Shown here: positions 1-6,101 of the stretch, piece after piece
Position numbering within the stretch: the stretch's first letter is position 1
How the letters are laid out: each line of letters opens with the position of its first letter
NCBI GenBank assembly: GCA_003153335.1
Contig: PLYG01000041.1
Coordinates: forward strand, 4,736 to 11,778
Source of the DNA: Betaproteobacteria bacterium
Lineage (GTDB): Bacteria > Pseudomonadota > Gammaproteobacteria > Burkholderiales > Casimicrobiaceae
Direction of reading: 5' to 3'
DNA length: 7,043 nucleotides
Position numbers and translations under genes: made by a program
Notes under the pieces: generated by a model
Told to the model about the DNA's origin: nothing
What the model saw: the letters and a program-made list of their open reading frames with translations, nothing else
Databases searched by the model: none

Positions 1-119
1 GCGGCATCGAGCGCAGCACCTTTGTCATCGACGCTGAGGGTGTGCTGGCCAAGGAATGGCGCGGCGTGAAAGTGAGCGGCCACGCGGACGCGGTGCTGGA
101 GTTCGTCAGGACGCTTTGA
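1..119 (+). CDS. bcp: Peroxiredoxin of the Bcp/PrxQ type, C-terminal fragment
   Basis: Only the last 38 codons are in the window; the reading frame begins at base 3 and stops with TGA at 117-119. The fragment opens with GIERSTFVIDAEG, the region that follows the catalytic part in Bcp (bacterioferritin comigratory protein) peroxiredoxins: a Gly-Ile-x-Arg-Ser/x-x-Phe-(Leu/Val)-Ile-Asp strand followed by a turn. It then reads EWRGVKVSGHADAVL, which matches the usual Bcp ending (WRxVKVxGHxxxVL). Family members reduce hydroperoxides in the cytoplasm using thioredoxin. The peroxidatic Cys lies outside the window, so activity cannot be judged. No T-rich hairpin follows the stop, so how transcription ends is not visible. 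The assignment rests on recognising the conserved tail. Confidence 0.82.
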   Translation, partial: GIERSTFVIDAEGVLAKEWRGVKVSGHADAVLEFVRTL

Positions 120-211
120 CATTGCTCCGGAATGCGGCGGTGCGGCGATGTAGCGGGCAGTCCGGCGTCGCCCCGGTGCAGCTTTGATTTTTGACGCACT
201 GCACAATGGTA

Positions 212-240
212 TTGAATTGGAACGGAAAATATGCGATACT
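212..240 (+). promoter_or_regulatory. Candidate sigma-70 promoter for the small lipoprotein gene
   Basis: TTGAAT at 212-217 (4 of 6 to the -35 consensus) is followed, after exactly 17 bases, by GATACT at 235-240 (4 of 6 to the -10 consensus). A TG at 232-233 sits one base before the -10, giving an extended -10. This stretch is clearly more AT-rich than its surroundings. A start near 247 would leave a leader of about 100 bases before the ATG at 350. Apart from this promoter I see nothing else in the 230-base gap between the peroxiredoxin and the lipoprotein gene. The prediction is by eye only. Confidence 0.4.
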
Positions 241-349
241 GGATGGTCGGCTATGTTTTCGCCCTCCCGTTGGCGTCATGAAGCGGTCGGTTTTGGTGCA
301 GGAGCCGATGGTTCCATTCTCCTACTGTGTACACATAAGGAAATACAAA

Positions 350-610
350 ATGAAAAAGTCCCTACTCGTCGTTGCACTGCTCGCCCTCGGCCTTACGGCC
401 TGTGGCGACAAACCCGCTCCGGTTCCGGCCCCGACCGCAGCACCGGCTCCCGCTGTGGCGCCGGCCCCGGCCCCTGCGCCGGCCCCTGCCGCTGTTGACG
501 CTGCCAAGGACACAGCCGTCGCTGCCGGCGATGCCGCCAAGGATGCCGCAGACAAAGCCGCAACGGCCACCAAAGATGCCATGAAGCCGGCTGACGAGCC
601 GAAGAAGTAA
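350..610 (+). CDS. Small Pro/Ala-rich lipoprotein with 11-residue repeats
   Basis: An 86-residue protein of unknown function. Residues 1-17 form a lipoprotein signal peptide (two Lys, then a Leu/Ala/Val-rich core) ending in the lipobox L15-T16-A17-C18. C18 should be lipidated, and Gly rather than Asp at +2 favours the outer membrane. Residues 22-48 are almost only Pro and Ala, a likely extended linker. Residues 50-82 fit three consecutive 11-residue units starting DAAKD, DAAKD and TATKD, expected to form an Ala-rich amphipathic helix. The C-terminus is Lys-rich (PADEPKK). The start is chosen because AAGGA at 337-341 precedes the ATG by 8 bases and the signal peptide begins there; the frame is open back to 191, but that would bury the signal peptide. 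A strong terminator follows at once, so the gene is probably monocistronic. It could be a periplasmic spacer or a stress-related helical protein, which is inference. Confidence 0.75.
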   Translation: MKKSLLVVALLALGLTACGDKPAPVPAPTAAPAPAVAPAPAPAPAPAAVDAAKDTAVAAGDAAKDAADKAATATKDAMKPADEPKK

Positions 611-624
611 TCGGTCGCTTCAGC

Positions 625-663
625 AAAAAAGCCGGCGCCACGCAAGTGGCCCGGCTTTTTTTT
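625..663. terminator. Bidirectional intrinsic terminator between convergent genes
   Basis: A6 (625-630), then GCCGG (631-635), a single bulged C636, GCCAC (637-641), loop GCAA (642-645), GTGGC (646-650), CCGGC (651-655) and T8 (656-663). This is a 10-bp GC-rich stem with a GNRA-type loop on the plus strand and a T tract, 14 bases after the lipoprotein stop. On the minus strand the A6 becomes T6 after the same stem, so it can also terminate the crotonase-family gene whose stop is at 715. Confidence 0.92.
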
Positions 664-714
664 GGTCGGCGCACGCAAACAACACTGCGTACAGCGCCGC
701 CTGCATCGGCGCGC

Positions 715-1467
715 TCAGCCGCGCTCGACCAGCGCGGCCACCCGTCGGCGCAGTTCGTCCGACCGTAGCGAGTCGTCATAGTCCTGGCGCGATGACGCGG
801 CCTCATGATCGCCTGCGGCGATCGCGTTGATCTGTTTTTTCATCGACTGCACCACGCCGGGCTCGCACTTCCCAAGCGCCACAATATAATCATTGACCCG
901 CGACCCCAGCGCTTCGCGGGCCACCAGGTCGGTCAGAAATCCGATCCGCAGCATGGTCTCGGCATCGATCGTCTGCGCGGTCAGAAACAGCCGCTTGGTT
1001 TCCGCCGGTCCGATCTGGGTCACAAAACGGCGCAGACCGCCCGGATGATAGTGCAGGCCGAACCGCGCCGCCGGCATGAACATCCGCGATCCCTGCACGC
1101 CGATGCGAAAATCGCAGCACAGCGCCAGATCGGTCGCCCCGCCATAGACGCTGCCGTTGATTGCGCAAAGCGTCGGCAGGGGGCAGCGTTCGATCGCATC
1201 GAGCAGATCTTCGAAACTCCGGTCGAGCCTTTCCACAATGGCGCCGAGCGTGAATCCCGAACTGAAGGTCGTGCCGCCCGTGCCGGTCAGCACGACTGCG
1301 CGCACTTCGGGACGCTTAGCTATTGCCTCCAGATGGCCGCGCACCACGCCGATATCGTCCGGGTCGATCCGGTTGTGCTCGCGCGGGCGGCGAAACGTGA
1401 TGGTCGCGGCAGTGCCGGCAAAATCCAGCGCGGGCGGGCCGTCGATCAATGGCGAGGTGTCGTTCAT
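715..1467 (-). CDS. Enoyl-CoA hydratase/isomerase (crotonase) family protein, divergent active site
   Basis: A 250-residue protein covering the whole crotonase fold (family usual about 255-265). Recognisable parts are TFRRPREHNRID (24-35, the CoA-site strand), VRAVVLTGTGGTTFSSGFTLG (55-75, first oxyanion-hole region), INGSVYGGATDLALCCDFRI (103-122, second oxyanion-hole loop and helix) and MFMPAARFGLHYHPGGLRRF (129-148). Aligned to rat mitochondrial hydratase, the position of catalytic Glu144 is D113 and that of Glu164 is A133, so ordinary water addition to enoyl-CoA is doubtful; an isomerase, hydrolase, decarboxylase or other acyl-CoA activity is possible. The ATG at 1465-1467 is chosen because GGAGA (1478-1482) lies 10 bases upstream and the fold begins soon after; a longer open frame to 1578 adds residues unlike the family. 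It lies 147 bases downstream of purC, same strand, and ends facing the bidirectional terminator. Cytoplasmic. Substrate unknown. Confidence 0.85.
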   Translation of the reverse strand: MNDTSPLIDGPPALDFAGTAATITFRRPREHNRIDPDDIGVVRGHLEAIAKRPEVRAVVLTGTGGTTFSSGFTLGAIVERLDRSFEDLLDAIERCPLPTLCAINGSVYGGATDLALCCDFRIGVQGSRMFMPAARFGLHYHPGGLRRFVTQIGPAETKRLFLTAQTIDAETMLRIGFLTDLVAREALGSRVNDYIVALGKCEPGVVQSMKKQINAIAAGDHEAASSRQDYDDSLRSDELRRRVAALVERG

Positions 1468-1614
1468 GCGGATAATTTCTCCAGATCGCGCAATGTAGTT
1501 CAATGACAGGGACGCTTTGCCTGCGGCGGTTCTGGCTGGCGGCACGCCTCCCTCGCTGACCGAACCCGTTCCGCGCATTCGACCGGCGCCGGCGTTGCAC
1601 CGGCATCCTCCTCG

Positions 1615-2325
1615 CTACAGCACTACGCCAATCCGCCGCGCGACTTCCATATACATCTCGATCACGTTGCCGAGGTCGCGCCGGAAGCGGTCCTTGTCCA
1701 TTTTTTCCTGGGTCTTGCTGTCCCACAGGCGGCAGCCGTCGGGCGTGAACTCGTCCCCCAGCAGCATCTCGCCGCGATATTTGCCGAATTCCAGCTTGTA
1801 GTCGACCAGCGTGATGCCGGCGTCGGCAAACAGTGGCGTCAACACATCGTTGACGCGAAAGGTGAGCGCTTTCATTTCCGCGATTTCGTCCTTCGTCGCC
1901 CAGCCCAGCACCTCGATGTGCGCGTCATTGATCATCGGATCGTGCAGCGCATCGCTCTTGTAAAAAAACTCGAACACCGGTGTCGGCAGCGCCTTGCCTT
2001 CGGGGATTCCCAGGCGCTTGCTCATCGAGCCGGCGACGACGTTGCGCACCACGCACTCGACCGGGATCATGGTCAGCTTCCTGACCAGCGACTCGGTGTC
2101 GGAGAGCCGCCGCACCAGGTGCGTGCGGATGCCGGCCGCTTCGAGCTTGCCCATGATGAACGCGTTGATCTTGTTGTTGACCTCGCCCTTCCGGTCGAGC
2201 TGCGCCTTCTTTTCGCCGTCGAAAGCCGTCGCGTCATTGCGAAAGGTCAGCCACAAAAGATCGGGATCGTCGGTCGCATAGACCGTCTTGGCCTTGCCGC
2301 GATAAATTTCCTGGCGCTTTTCCAC
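1615..2325 (-). CDS. purC: Phosphoribosylaminoimidazole-succinocarboxamide synthase (SAICAR synthetase)
   Basis: PurC joins aspartate to CAIR using ATP to give SAICAR in de novo purine synthesis, in the cytoplasm. The protein has 236 residues (E. coli PurC 237) and aligns along its full length: YRGKAKTVY (8-16, nucleotide-binding strand-loop), DRKGEVNNK (44-52), PVECVVRNVVAGS (88-100, family signature 1), DPMINDAHIE (129-138), LVDYKLEFG (173-181, signature 2) and DEFTPDGCRLWD (191-202). It starts with GTG (2323-2325) and ends with TAG. AGGGAG (2331-2336) lies 5 bases upstream and overlaps the stop codon of the preceding hydrolase gene, so translation of the two is probably coupled. It is the last of the dapA-bamC-hydrolase-purC series; the crotonase gene follows after 147 bases. 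No PurR-like operator is seen. Confidence 0.98.
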   Translation of the reverse strand: MEKRQEIYRGKAKTVYATDDPDLLWLTFRNDATAFDGEKKAQLDRKGEVNNKINAFIMGKLEAAGIRTHLVRRLSDTESLVRKLTMIPVECVVRNVVAGSMSKRLGIPEGKALPTPVFEFFYKSDALHDPMINDAHIEVLGWATKDEIAEMKALTFRVNDVLTPLFADAGITLVDYKLEFGKYRGEMLLGDEFTPDGCRLWDSKTQEKMDKDRFRRDLGNVIEMYMEVARRIGVVL

Positions 2326-2334
2326 GTTGACTCC

Positions 2335-3102
2335 CTAGTTGATGTCCCGCCAACCAAATCCACTGTCCTGCTCCGCAATCCCGACCCAGTCGGGCGTGCA
2401 GCCGAGCGCGCCGGCGAGCGCTGCGCGCGCGAATTCTGGACGATTGTTCTGCCGGCTTAAGTGCGCGGCGAACACGTGCTGCAAGCGGGAGCAGTCGATA
2501 TCGCGCAGCAGATCCGCCGCGGCATCGTTGGCCAGATGGCCGTGCCGGCCGGCGATCCGCTGCTTGAGTGCCGCCGGATAGTCGCTGTCGGCCAGCAATT
2601 CCGGATCGTGATTGCATTCGAGCACCAGCGCGTCGCAGCCTGCGAGGGATTCCACGACGTGCGGCGTCGACATGCCGAGGTCGGTTAGCAAGCCGAGCCG
2701 CCGCGCACCATCGCCGAACACAAATTGCACGGGTTCGCGCGCGTCATGCGGAACGGGAATGGGGGCCAGCGCAAGGTCGCCGATCACGAACGGATCGTGG
2801 CCGTCGAAGGCGTGGACCGACAACACCGTGCGCAGGCGTCCGTTCGCCGCGGCAAGCGTGCCATGGGTCAACCACACGGCTAAGCCAAAGCGCGCCGCAA
2901 ATCGCGGAACGCCGCCCAGATGATCCGCATGTTCGTGCGTGACCACCACCGCGGCGAGGGACTCCGGCTCGATTCCGTTTCGCGCCAGGCGGAGAACCGT
3001 TTCGCTGACCGCAAACCCGCAATCGATCAGGATCCGCGTTGAACCCGACTCGACCACCAGGCCGTTGCCTTCACTGCCGCTGCCAAGGCAACAAAACCGC
3101 AT
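2335..3102 (-). CDS. Metallo-beta-lactamase-fold hydrolase, YycJ/WalJ-like
   Basis: A 255-residue cytoplasmic metal-dependent hydrolase, the usual length of the YycJ/WalJ group. In order: MRFCCLGSGSEGNGLVVES (1-19, first strands, with the GSxSxGN turn), LIDCG (25-29), the metal motif T55-H56-E57-H58-A59-D60-H61, VPHD (117-120, His ligand), LLTDLG (138-143, bridging Asp141), NHD (164-166), GRHGHLAND (185-193) and AAHLSRQNN (212-220, a late conserved His). All expected metal-binding residues are present, so it should be active. WalJ proteins are proposed 5' exonuclease-like enzymes linked to DNA replication or repair, but the substrate here is unknown. The ATG at 3100-3102 is preferred because AAAGGA (3112-3117) lies 9 bases upstream and the protein begins directly with strand 1; a TTG 18 bases further up would swallow that site. 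Its TAG stop (2335-2337) lies in the purC ribosome site. Confidence 0.92.
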   Translation of the reverse strand: MRFCCLGSGSEGNGLVVESGSTRILIDCGFAVSETVLRLARNGIEPESLAAVVVTHEHADHLGGVPRFAARFGLAVWLTHGTLAAANGRLRTVLSVHAFDGHDPFVIGDLALAPIPVPHDAREPVQFVFGDGARRLGLLTDLGMSTPHVVESLAGCDALVLECNHDPELLADSDYPAALKQRIAGRHGHLANDAAADLLRDIDCSRLQHVFAAHLSRQNNRPEFARAALAGALGCTPDWVGIAEQDSGFGWRDIN

Positions 3103-3161
3103 GCCACCCAATCCTTTCAACGTTGCGCATGCGGTTTCGGCGCAGACTCACGCAGCGCCGC

Positions 3162-3185
3162 CGCGTGTGGCCGCAGCCACATGCG
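3162..3185 (-). other. Stable RNA hairpin between bamC and the hydrolase gene
   Basis: On the minus (transcribed) strand the sequence CGCATGTGGC–TGCG–GCCACACGCG can form a 10-bp stem with one A-C mismatch. The loop UGCG is closed by C-G, a member of the very stable C(UNCG)G tetraloop class. No T tract follows, so it is not a standard terminator. It sits inside the 155-base gap between the bamC stop and the hydrolase start, a gap in which I find no convincing gene or promoter. A plausible role is protecting upstream mRNA from 3' exonucleases or attenuating readthrough (inference). Confidence 0.55.
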
Positions 3186-3257
3186 CGTCCCAGGTTTTTC
3201 CCTTGCTCAACTTCTCCGCGACCCGCCGGCAAACTCCGGCAGCGCCGCCAACTGCAA

Positions 3258-4376
3258 TTACTTGAGTTGATTCAACAACAGCGTGAGCATCTTCTCCGCA
3301 GTCGTCGACTTGTCCGGTGTGCCCGTTTTGTCCTGCACCAGCACCTGCGACTTGCCCGCCGCCTCGGTCACGACAATCTGGTACTGCTCCTGAAAGCGGC
3401 TCGTGTCCTCGCTCTTCCAGAACTGCAGCTTGGAGAACCAGCTTTCGTCCTTCTTGGCTGTCGGGGAGCCATCTGCATCGACGTAGCGCACGAAATACAC
3501 GCCCTTGGCGCGATCGCGATCGACCACGGTGAAGCCGACGCGATCGAGCGCCAGCCCGACCCGGCGCCACGCCCGGTCGAACGGATCGTCAAACGCCAGC
3601 ATCGGCACGCCGTCGGCACGCTTGTCGACCTTGGCTGCGGAGATTTCGGGCGATTTCGCGATTGCGCTCTGCGCGACCTGCTCCGGCGTGCCCAGCCGCA
3701 CCAGCAGACGCTGCAGCATCTCGGCTTCGAGCTCCGGACTTGGCTCTTTCTGCTTCCACTGGAAATCGAGGCCCTCTTTCTTGGTCGGGACTTCCATCAT
3801 CCCGCGATGGCTGATGAAGATTTCGACGGTTCCCGGCTGCGTGCCACGCTCGATCCGGGTGCGGAAACGATCGCGCTCGCCGGTGTCGTACACGATGTCG
3901 ATCACCTTGCCCAACTGGCGGCGGAACCAGTTCTGCGGCAGCAGCGTCTTGTTCTCGGCCCAGTCGGTTTCCATGATACCCAGATCCGGCCGCTCGAGCG
4001 CCATCGTGAAACCGTTGGACAGCCAGAATTCGCGCACCATGTTCCAGGTCGCCTCCGGCACGCCCTGCACCACCAGCCAGCGCTGCGAACCCGCACGCTC
4101 GACCCGGGCCGTTTCCACGACGGGCAGCACACCCGAACGCGCCGGTTGCGCCCCTGCCGCCAGTCCCGAGGCCGTCGCGCTGCCCGGACGATCCCGGTAG
4201 CGGTCGTCGAACGCCGGCATCGTCAGATCGGGCGGCACTTCGAGCGAAGGCGTGCTGCCGGTCGTGCGATAGTCGACCTTCTTGCTATCGAGCAGATTGA
4301 ACGTTCCGCACCCGGCCAACAACAACACGGCGAAACCGGCCATAACGCTCAACATCCGTTGCATCGTGACTTCCAT
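3258..4376 (-). CDS. bamC: Outer membrane protein assembly factor BamC (NlpB), lipoprotein
   Basis: BamC is an accessory lipoprotein of the BAM complex that inserts beta-barrel proteins into the outer membrane; it binds BamD. The protein has 372 residues (E. coli 344). Residues 1-22 are a signal peptide with lipobox L20-A21-G22-C23; C23 is the lipidation site and Gly24 at +2 favours the outer membrane. The stretch 34-52 (VDYR...LEVPPDLT) matches the conserved unstructured segment that contacts BamD. A first helix-grip domain spans roughly 93-230 and contains LERPDLGIMETDW; a second spans roughly 260-370 and ends KMLTLLLNQLK. The ATG at 4374-4376 is chosen because AAGGAG (4381-4386) is 4 bases upstream; an in-frame ATG four codons later (4362-4364) gives a more basic signal-peptide start and is the alternative. 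It follows dapA by 31 bases, as in E. coli dapA-bamC. Confidence 0.95.
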   Translation of the reverse strand: MEVTMQRMLSVMAGFAVLLLAGCGTFNLLDSKKVDYRTTGSTPSLEVPPDLTMPAFDDRYRDRPGSATASGLAAGAQPARSGVLPVVETARVERAGSQRWLVVQGVPEATWNMVREFWLSNGFTMALERPDLGIMETDWAENKTLLPQNWFRRQLGKVIDIVYDTGERDRFRTRIERGTQPGTVEIFISHRGMMEVPTKKEGLDFQWKQKEPSPELEAEMLQRLLVRLGTPEQVAQSAIAKSPEISAAKVDKRADGVPMLAFDDPFDRAWRRVGLALDRVGFTVVDRDRAKGVYFVRYVDADGSPTAKKDESWFSKLQFWKSEDTSRFQEQYQIVVTEAAGKSQVLVQDKTGTPDKSTTAEKMLTLLLNQLK

Positions 4377-4389
4377 AACACTCCTTGTT

Positions 4390-4405
4390 GGGCCGCGCGC
4401 GGCCC
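4390..4405. repeat. Perfect 16-bp palindrome between dapA and bamC
   Basis: GGGCCGCGCGCGGCCC is its own reverse complement. In the dapA-bamC mRNA it can fold as a 6-bp all-GC stem with a CGCG loop. It starts 2 bases after the dapA stop codon and ends 3 bases before the bamC ribosome site AAGGAG (4381-4386). It has no T tract, so it is not a standard terminator; it may tune bamC translation or mRNA decay, or be a DNA-binding site. Confidence 0.6.
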
Positions 4406-4407
4406 GG

Positions 4408-5286
4408 TCAGCAACCGGATTCGCGCAACGCTGCGCGTACGGTATCGTGAAATTTCGCATCCAGCGGCGTCAGCGGCAGCCGGATACCGGATTGGATTCG
4501 TCCCATTTCCATCAGCGCCCATTTGGTCGGAATGGGATTGGATTCGACGAATAACTTGGTGTGCAGCGGCATCAACTGATTGTTGAGTGCTCGCGCTTCC
4601 GCCAGATTGCCCGCCAGCGCCGCCTTGCACATCAACGCCATTTGCCTGGGCGCCACGTTGGCGGTAACGGAAATGACGCCGTGACCGCCGAGCAGAATAT
4701 ACGCCAGCGCCGTGTCGTCGTTGCCGGAGAGAAAGGAAAAATCGCGGTCGCGGGCTAAGTGCCGCAACATGTCGACATGGCGCACGAGGTCGGACGTCGC
4801 GTCCTTCAACCCGATGATTCCCGACACCTGGGCCAGACGCAGCACCGTTTCCGGGCCGACATCCGACACGGTGCGGCCCGGCACGTTGTACAGGATCAGG
4901 GGCAGATCGACCGCTTCGGCGATCGCACGGAAGTGGCGATACAAGCCGTCTTGTGTGGGCTTGTTGTAATACGGCGCGACCGACAGGCAGGCGTCCGCGC
5001 CGACTTCCAGCGCAAAGCGCGTGAGCTCGATGGCTTCGGCCGTCGAATTGGCGCCGGTTCCGGCGATGACCTTGATCCGCTTTCCGATGTGGTCGACCGT
5101 GGTCTTGATCAGCGTGCAATGCTCGTCGACATCGACGGTCGGCGACTCGCCAGTCGTGCCCACGATGACTATTCCCGAGGTGCCCGACTCGACATGCCAG
5201 TCGAGCAACTTGTGCAGCGCCGGCAGGTCGAGACTGCCCTCGGGATGCATCGGGGTAACAATGGCGACAAGACTGCCGGTAAGCAT
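4408..5286 (-). CDS. dapA: 4-hydroxy-tetrahydrodipicolinate synthase (dihydrodipicolinate synthase)
   Basis: DapA condenses pyruvate with aspartate semialdehyde, the first committed step to diaminopimelate and lysine, in the cytoplasm. The protein has 292 residues, the same as E. coli DapA, and the numbering coincides: pyruvate-binding G43-T44-T45-G46-E47, catalytic Y107 and Y133, R138 (NVPGRT), and Schiff-base K161 in GLKDAT. Most lysine-inhibition residues known from E. coli are kept (S48, H56, N80, E84, Y106), but A49 is Pro and H53 is Val. The ATG at 5284-5286 gives the exact family N-terminus (MLTGSLVAIVTPM). No ribosome-binding sequence is visible in the 20 bases upstream. A poor -10-like TAAACT lies at 5314-5319 without a -35. 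The 153-base gap behind it holds GC-rich short inverted repeats but no lysine riboswitch. It heads the dapA-bamC-hydrolase-purC series. Confidence 0.98.
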   Translation of the reverse strand: MLTGSLVAIVTPMHPEGSLDLPALHKLLDWHVESGTSGIVIVGTTGESPTVDVDEHCTLIKTTVDHIGKRIKVIAGTGANSTAEAIELTRFALEVGADACLSVAPYYNKPTQDGLYRHFRAIAEAVDLPLILYNVPGRTVSDVGPETVLRLAQVSGIIGLKDATSDLVRHVDMLRHLARDRDFSFLSGNDDTALAYILLGGHGVISVTANVAPRQMALMCKAALAGNLAEARALNNQLMPLHTKLFVESNPIPTKWALMEMGRIQSGIRLPLTPLDAKFHDTVRAALRESGC

Positions 5287-5439
5287 TGGGTGCGGGCCGA
5301 AAACGAAGGCGCTAGTTTACCCGATTCCGGTGGTGGGGTTGGGGGAGGCCCTTCGGGGCGCCGCGCACGGCAACGGCGCGCGGGGAACGGTGCCGGCAAA
5401 GTCCGGTCGATTGGCCGTACGGATGCGCTGCACCGCCGG

Positions 5440-6015
5440 CTAGAGCGGCAATTGCGTCGGCCACGACCGCTCCCGTCCGGTCGCGCAAATCCGCTCTATC
5501 ACGGCCGGAAACGGGCTGGCAACCTGCCCCTGCTCGAAGGCGACCACGCGCAGCATTCCACCAAGCCGTTGTAGCAGCTCATCCGGCTGCAGCAGGAATT
5601 CCGGCCGGGTGGGCCGGCCGATTGCCGCGTTGCCCTCGGCGAACGTCTCGTAGATCAGCACGCCGTCCGGCTGCAATGCCGCCAGCAAATCGGCAAACAA
5701 CGGGCGGTGCAGATAATGGGTAACGATGATCGCGTCGAAGCGTAGCGTGCCAACAGGCCACGTCCCCTGTTCCAGGTCAGCCACCCGGGTTTCGATACCG
5801 GCCTGCGCCCCAAGCGTGGCCAGCGCCGCCTCGTCGCGATCTACCGCAAGCACTGAATGCCCCAGGGCGGCCAAGTGGCACGCGTGGCGTCCATACCCAC
5901 ACGCAAGGTCAAGCACCTGACCCCCGGGTTTGATCAATGGCGCAAAGCGCGCCACCCAGGGTGAAGGGGTAAGCGCTTGATGGGGGTTGGAGCGTTGGGC
6001 TTCGGTTACATTCAT
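5440..6015 (-). CDS. Class I SAM-dependent methyltransferase
   Basis: A 191-residue protein with the Rossmann-type methyltransferase core. Motif I is VLDLACGYGRHA (34-45), the loop binding S-adenosylmethionine; the acidic end of strand 2 is VLAVDRD (about residues 53-59); RFDAIIVTHYLHRPLF gives strand 4 and the following helix; GVLIYETFAEGN is strand 5. The YETF...G pattern and small size resemble the TehB-like/UbiE-like group, but the substrate cannot be told from sequence. It is soluble, with no signal or membrane segment. The ATG at 6013-6015 is preferred; a GTG two codons earlier is possible. Neither has a ribosome-binding sequence, and a -10-like TAAAAT ends 6 bases before the ATG, which suggests a leaderless message. 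It lies 153 bases upstream of dapA on the same strand and 86 bases after the DksA-like gene. Confidence 0.85.
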   Translation of the reverse strand: MNVTEAQRSNPHQALTPSPWVARFAPLIKPGGQVLDLACGYGRHACHLAALGHSVLAVDRDEAALATLGAQAGIETRVADLEQGTWPVGTLRFDAIIVTHYLHRPLFADLLAALQPDGVLIYETFAEGNAAIGRPTRPEFLLQPDELLQRLGGMLRVVAFEQGQVASPFPAVIERICATGRERSWPTQLPL

Positions 6016-6021
6016 GCACAC

Positions 6022-6027
6022 ATTTTA
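6022..6027 (-). promoter_or_regulatory. Candidate -10 element placing the start point on the methyltransferase ATG
   Basis: On the minus strand TAAAAT (5 of 6 to TATAAT) is followed by six bases and then the ATG of the methyltransferase gene, the distance at which transcription usually begins. No good -35 is seen at 16-18 bases; the near direct repeats TGTGTCGCA and TGTGTGCA flank the element. Weak evidence, by eye. Confidence 0.3.
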
Positions 6028-6101
6028 CGTTGCGACACATCAATCTCAGTGATGGACCCGGCCGCATTCGCCAGCTTCATTGGCGCCGAGTAGTCACGCG
6101 C

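Noticed and set aside
191..349. N-terminal extension of the small lipoprotein in the same frame
   Set aside because: It would place 53 residues before a clear signal peptide, and AAGGA stands correctly before the ATG at 350.
805..1506. A 233-residue open frame on the plus strand
   Set aside because: It is antisense to the crotonase gene, which has clear family motifs; the plus-strand product shows none.
1468..1578. Longer N-terminus for the crotonase protein
   Set aside because: The extra residues do not resemble the family, and a ribosome-binding sequence lies inside them before the ATG at 1467.
1583..1604. Short hairpin after purC as a terminator (CCGGCGCCGG and GCCGG/CCGGC)
   Set aside because: The stem is only 5 bp with no T tract on the minus strand, common by chance in GC-rich DNA.
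3039..4586. A 515-residue open frame on the plus strand
   Set aside because: It lies antisense to bamC and parts of dapA and the hydrolase gene, is rich in Arg/His/Leu as expected from the reverse of GC-rich codons, and shows no recognisable domain.
5287..5439. Lysine riboswitch or clear promoter upstream of dapA
   Set aside because: The 153-base gap is too short for a lysine riboswitch and lacks its conserved purine-rich boxes. TAAACT at 5314-5319 has no -35 partner.
4759..5574. A 271-residue open frame on the plus strand
   Set aside because: It is antisense to dapA and to the start of the gap and methyltransferase gene; no domain, no ribosome site.
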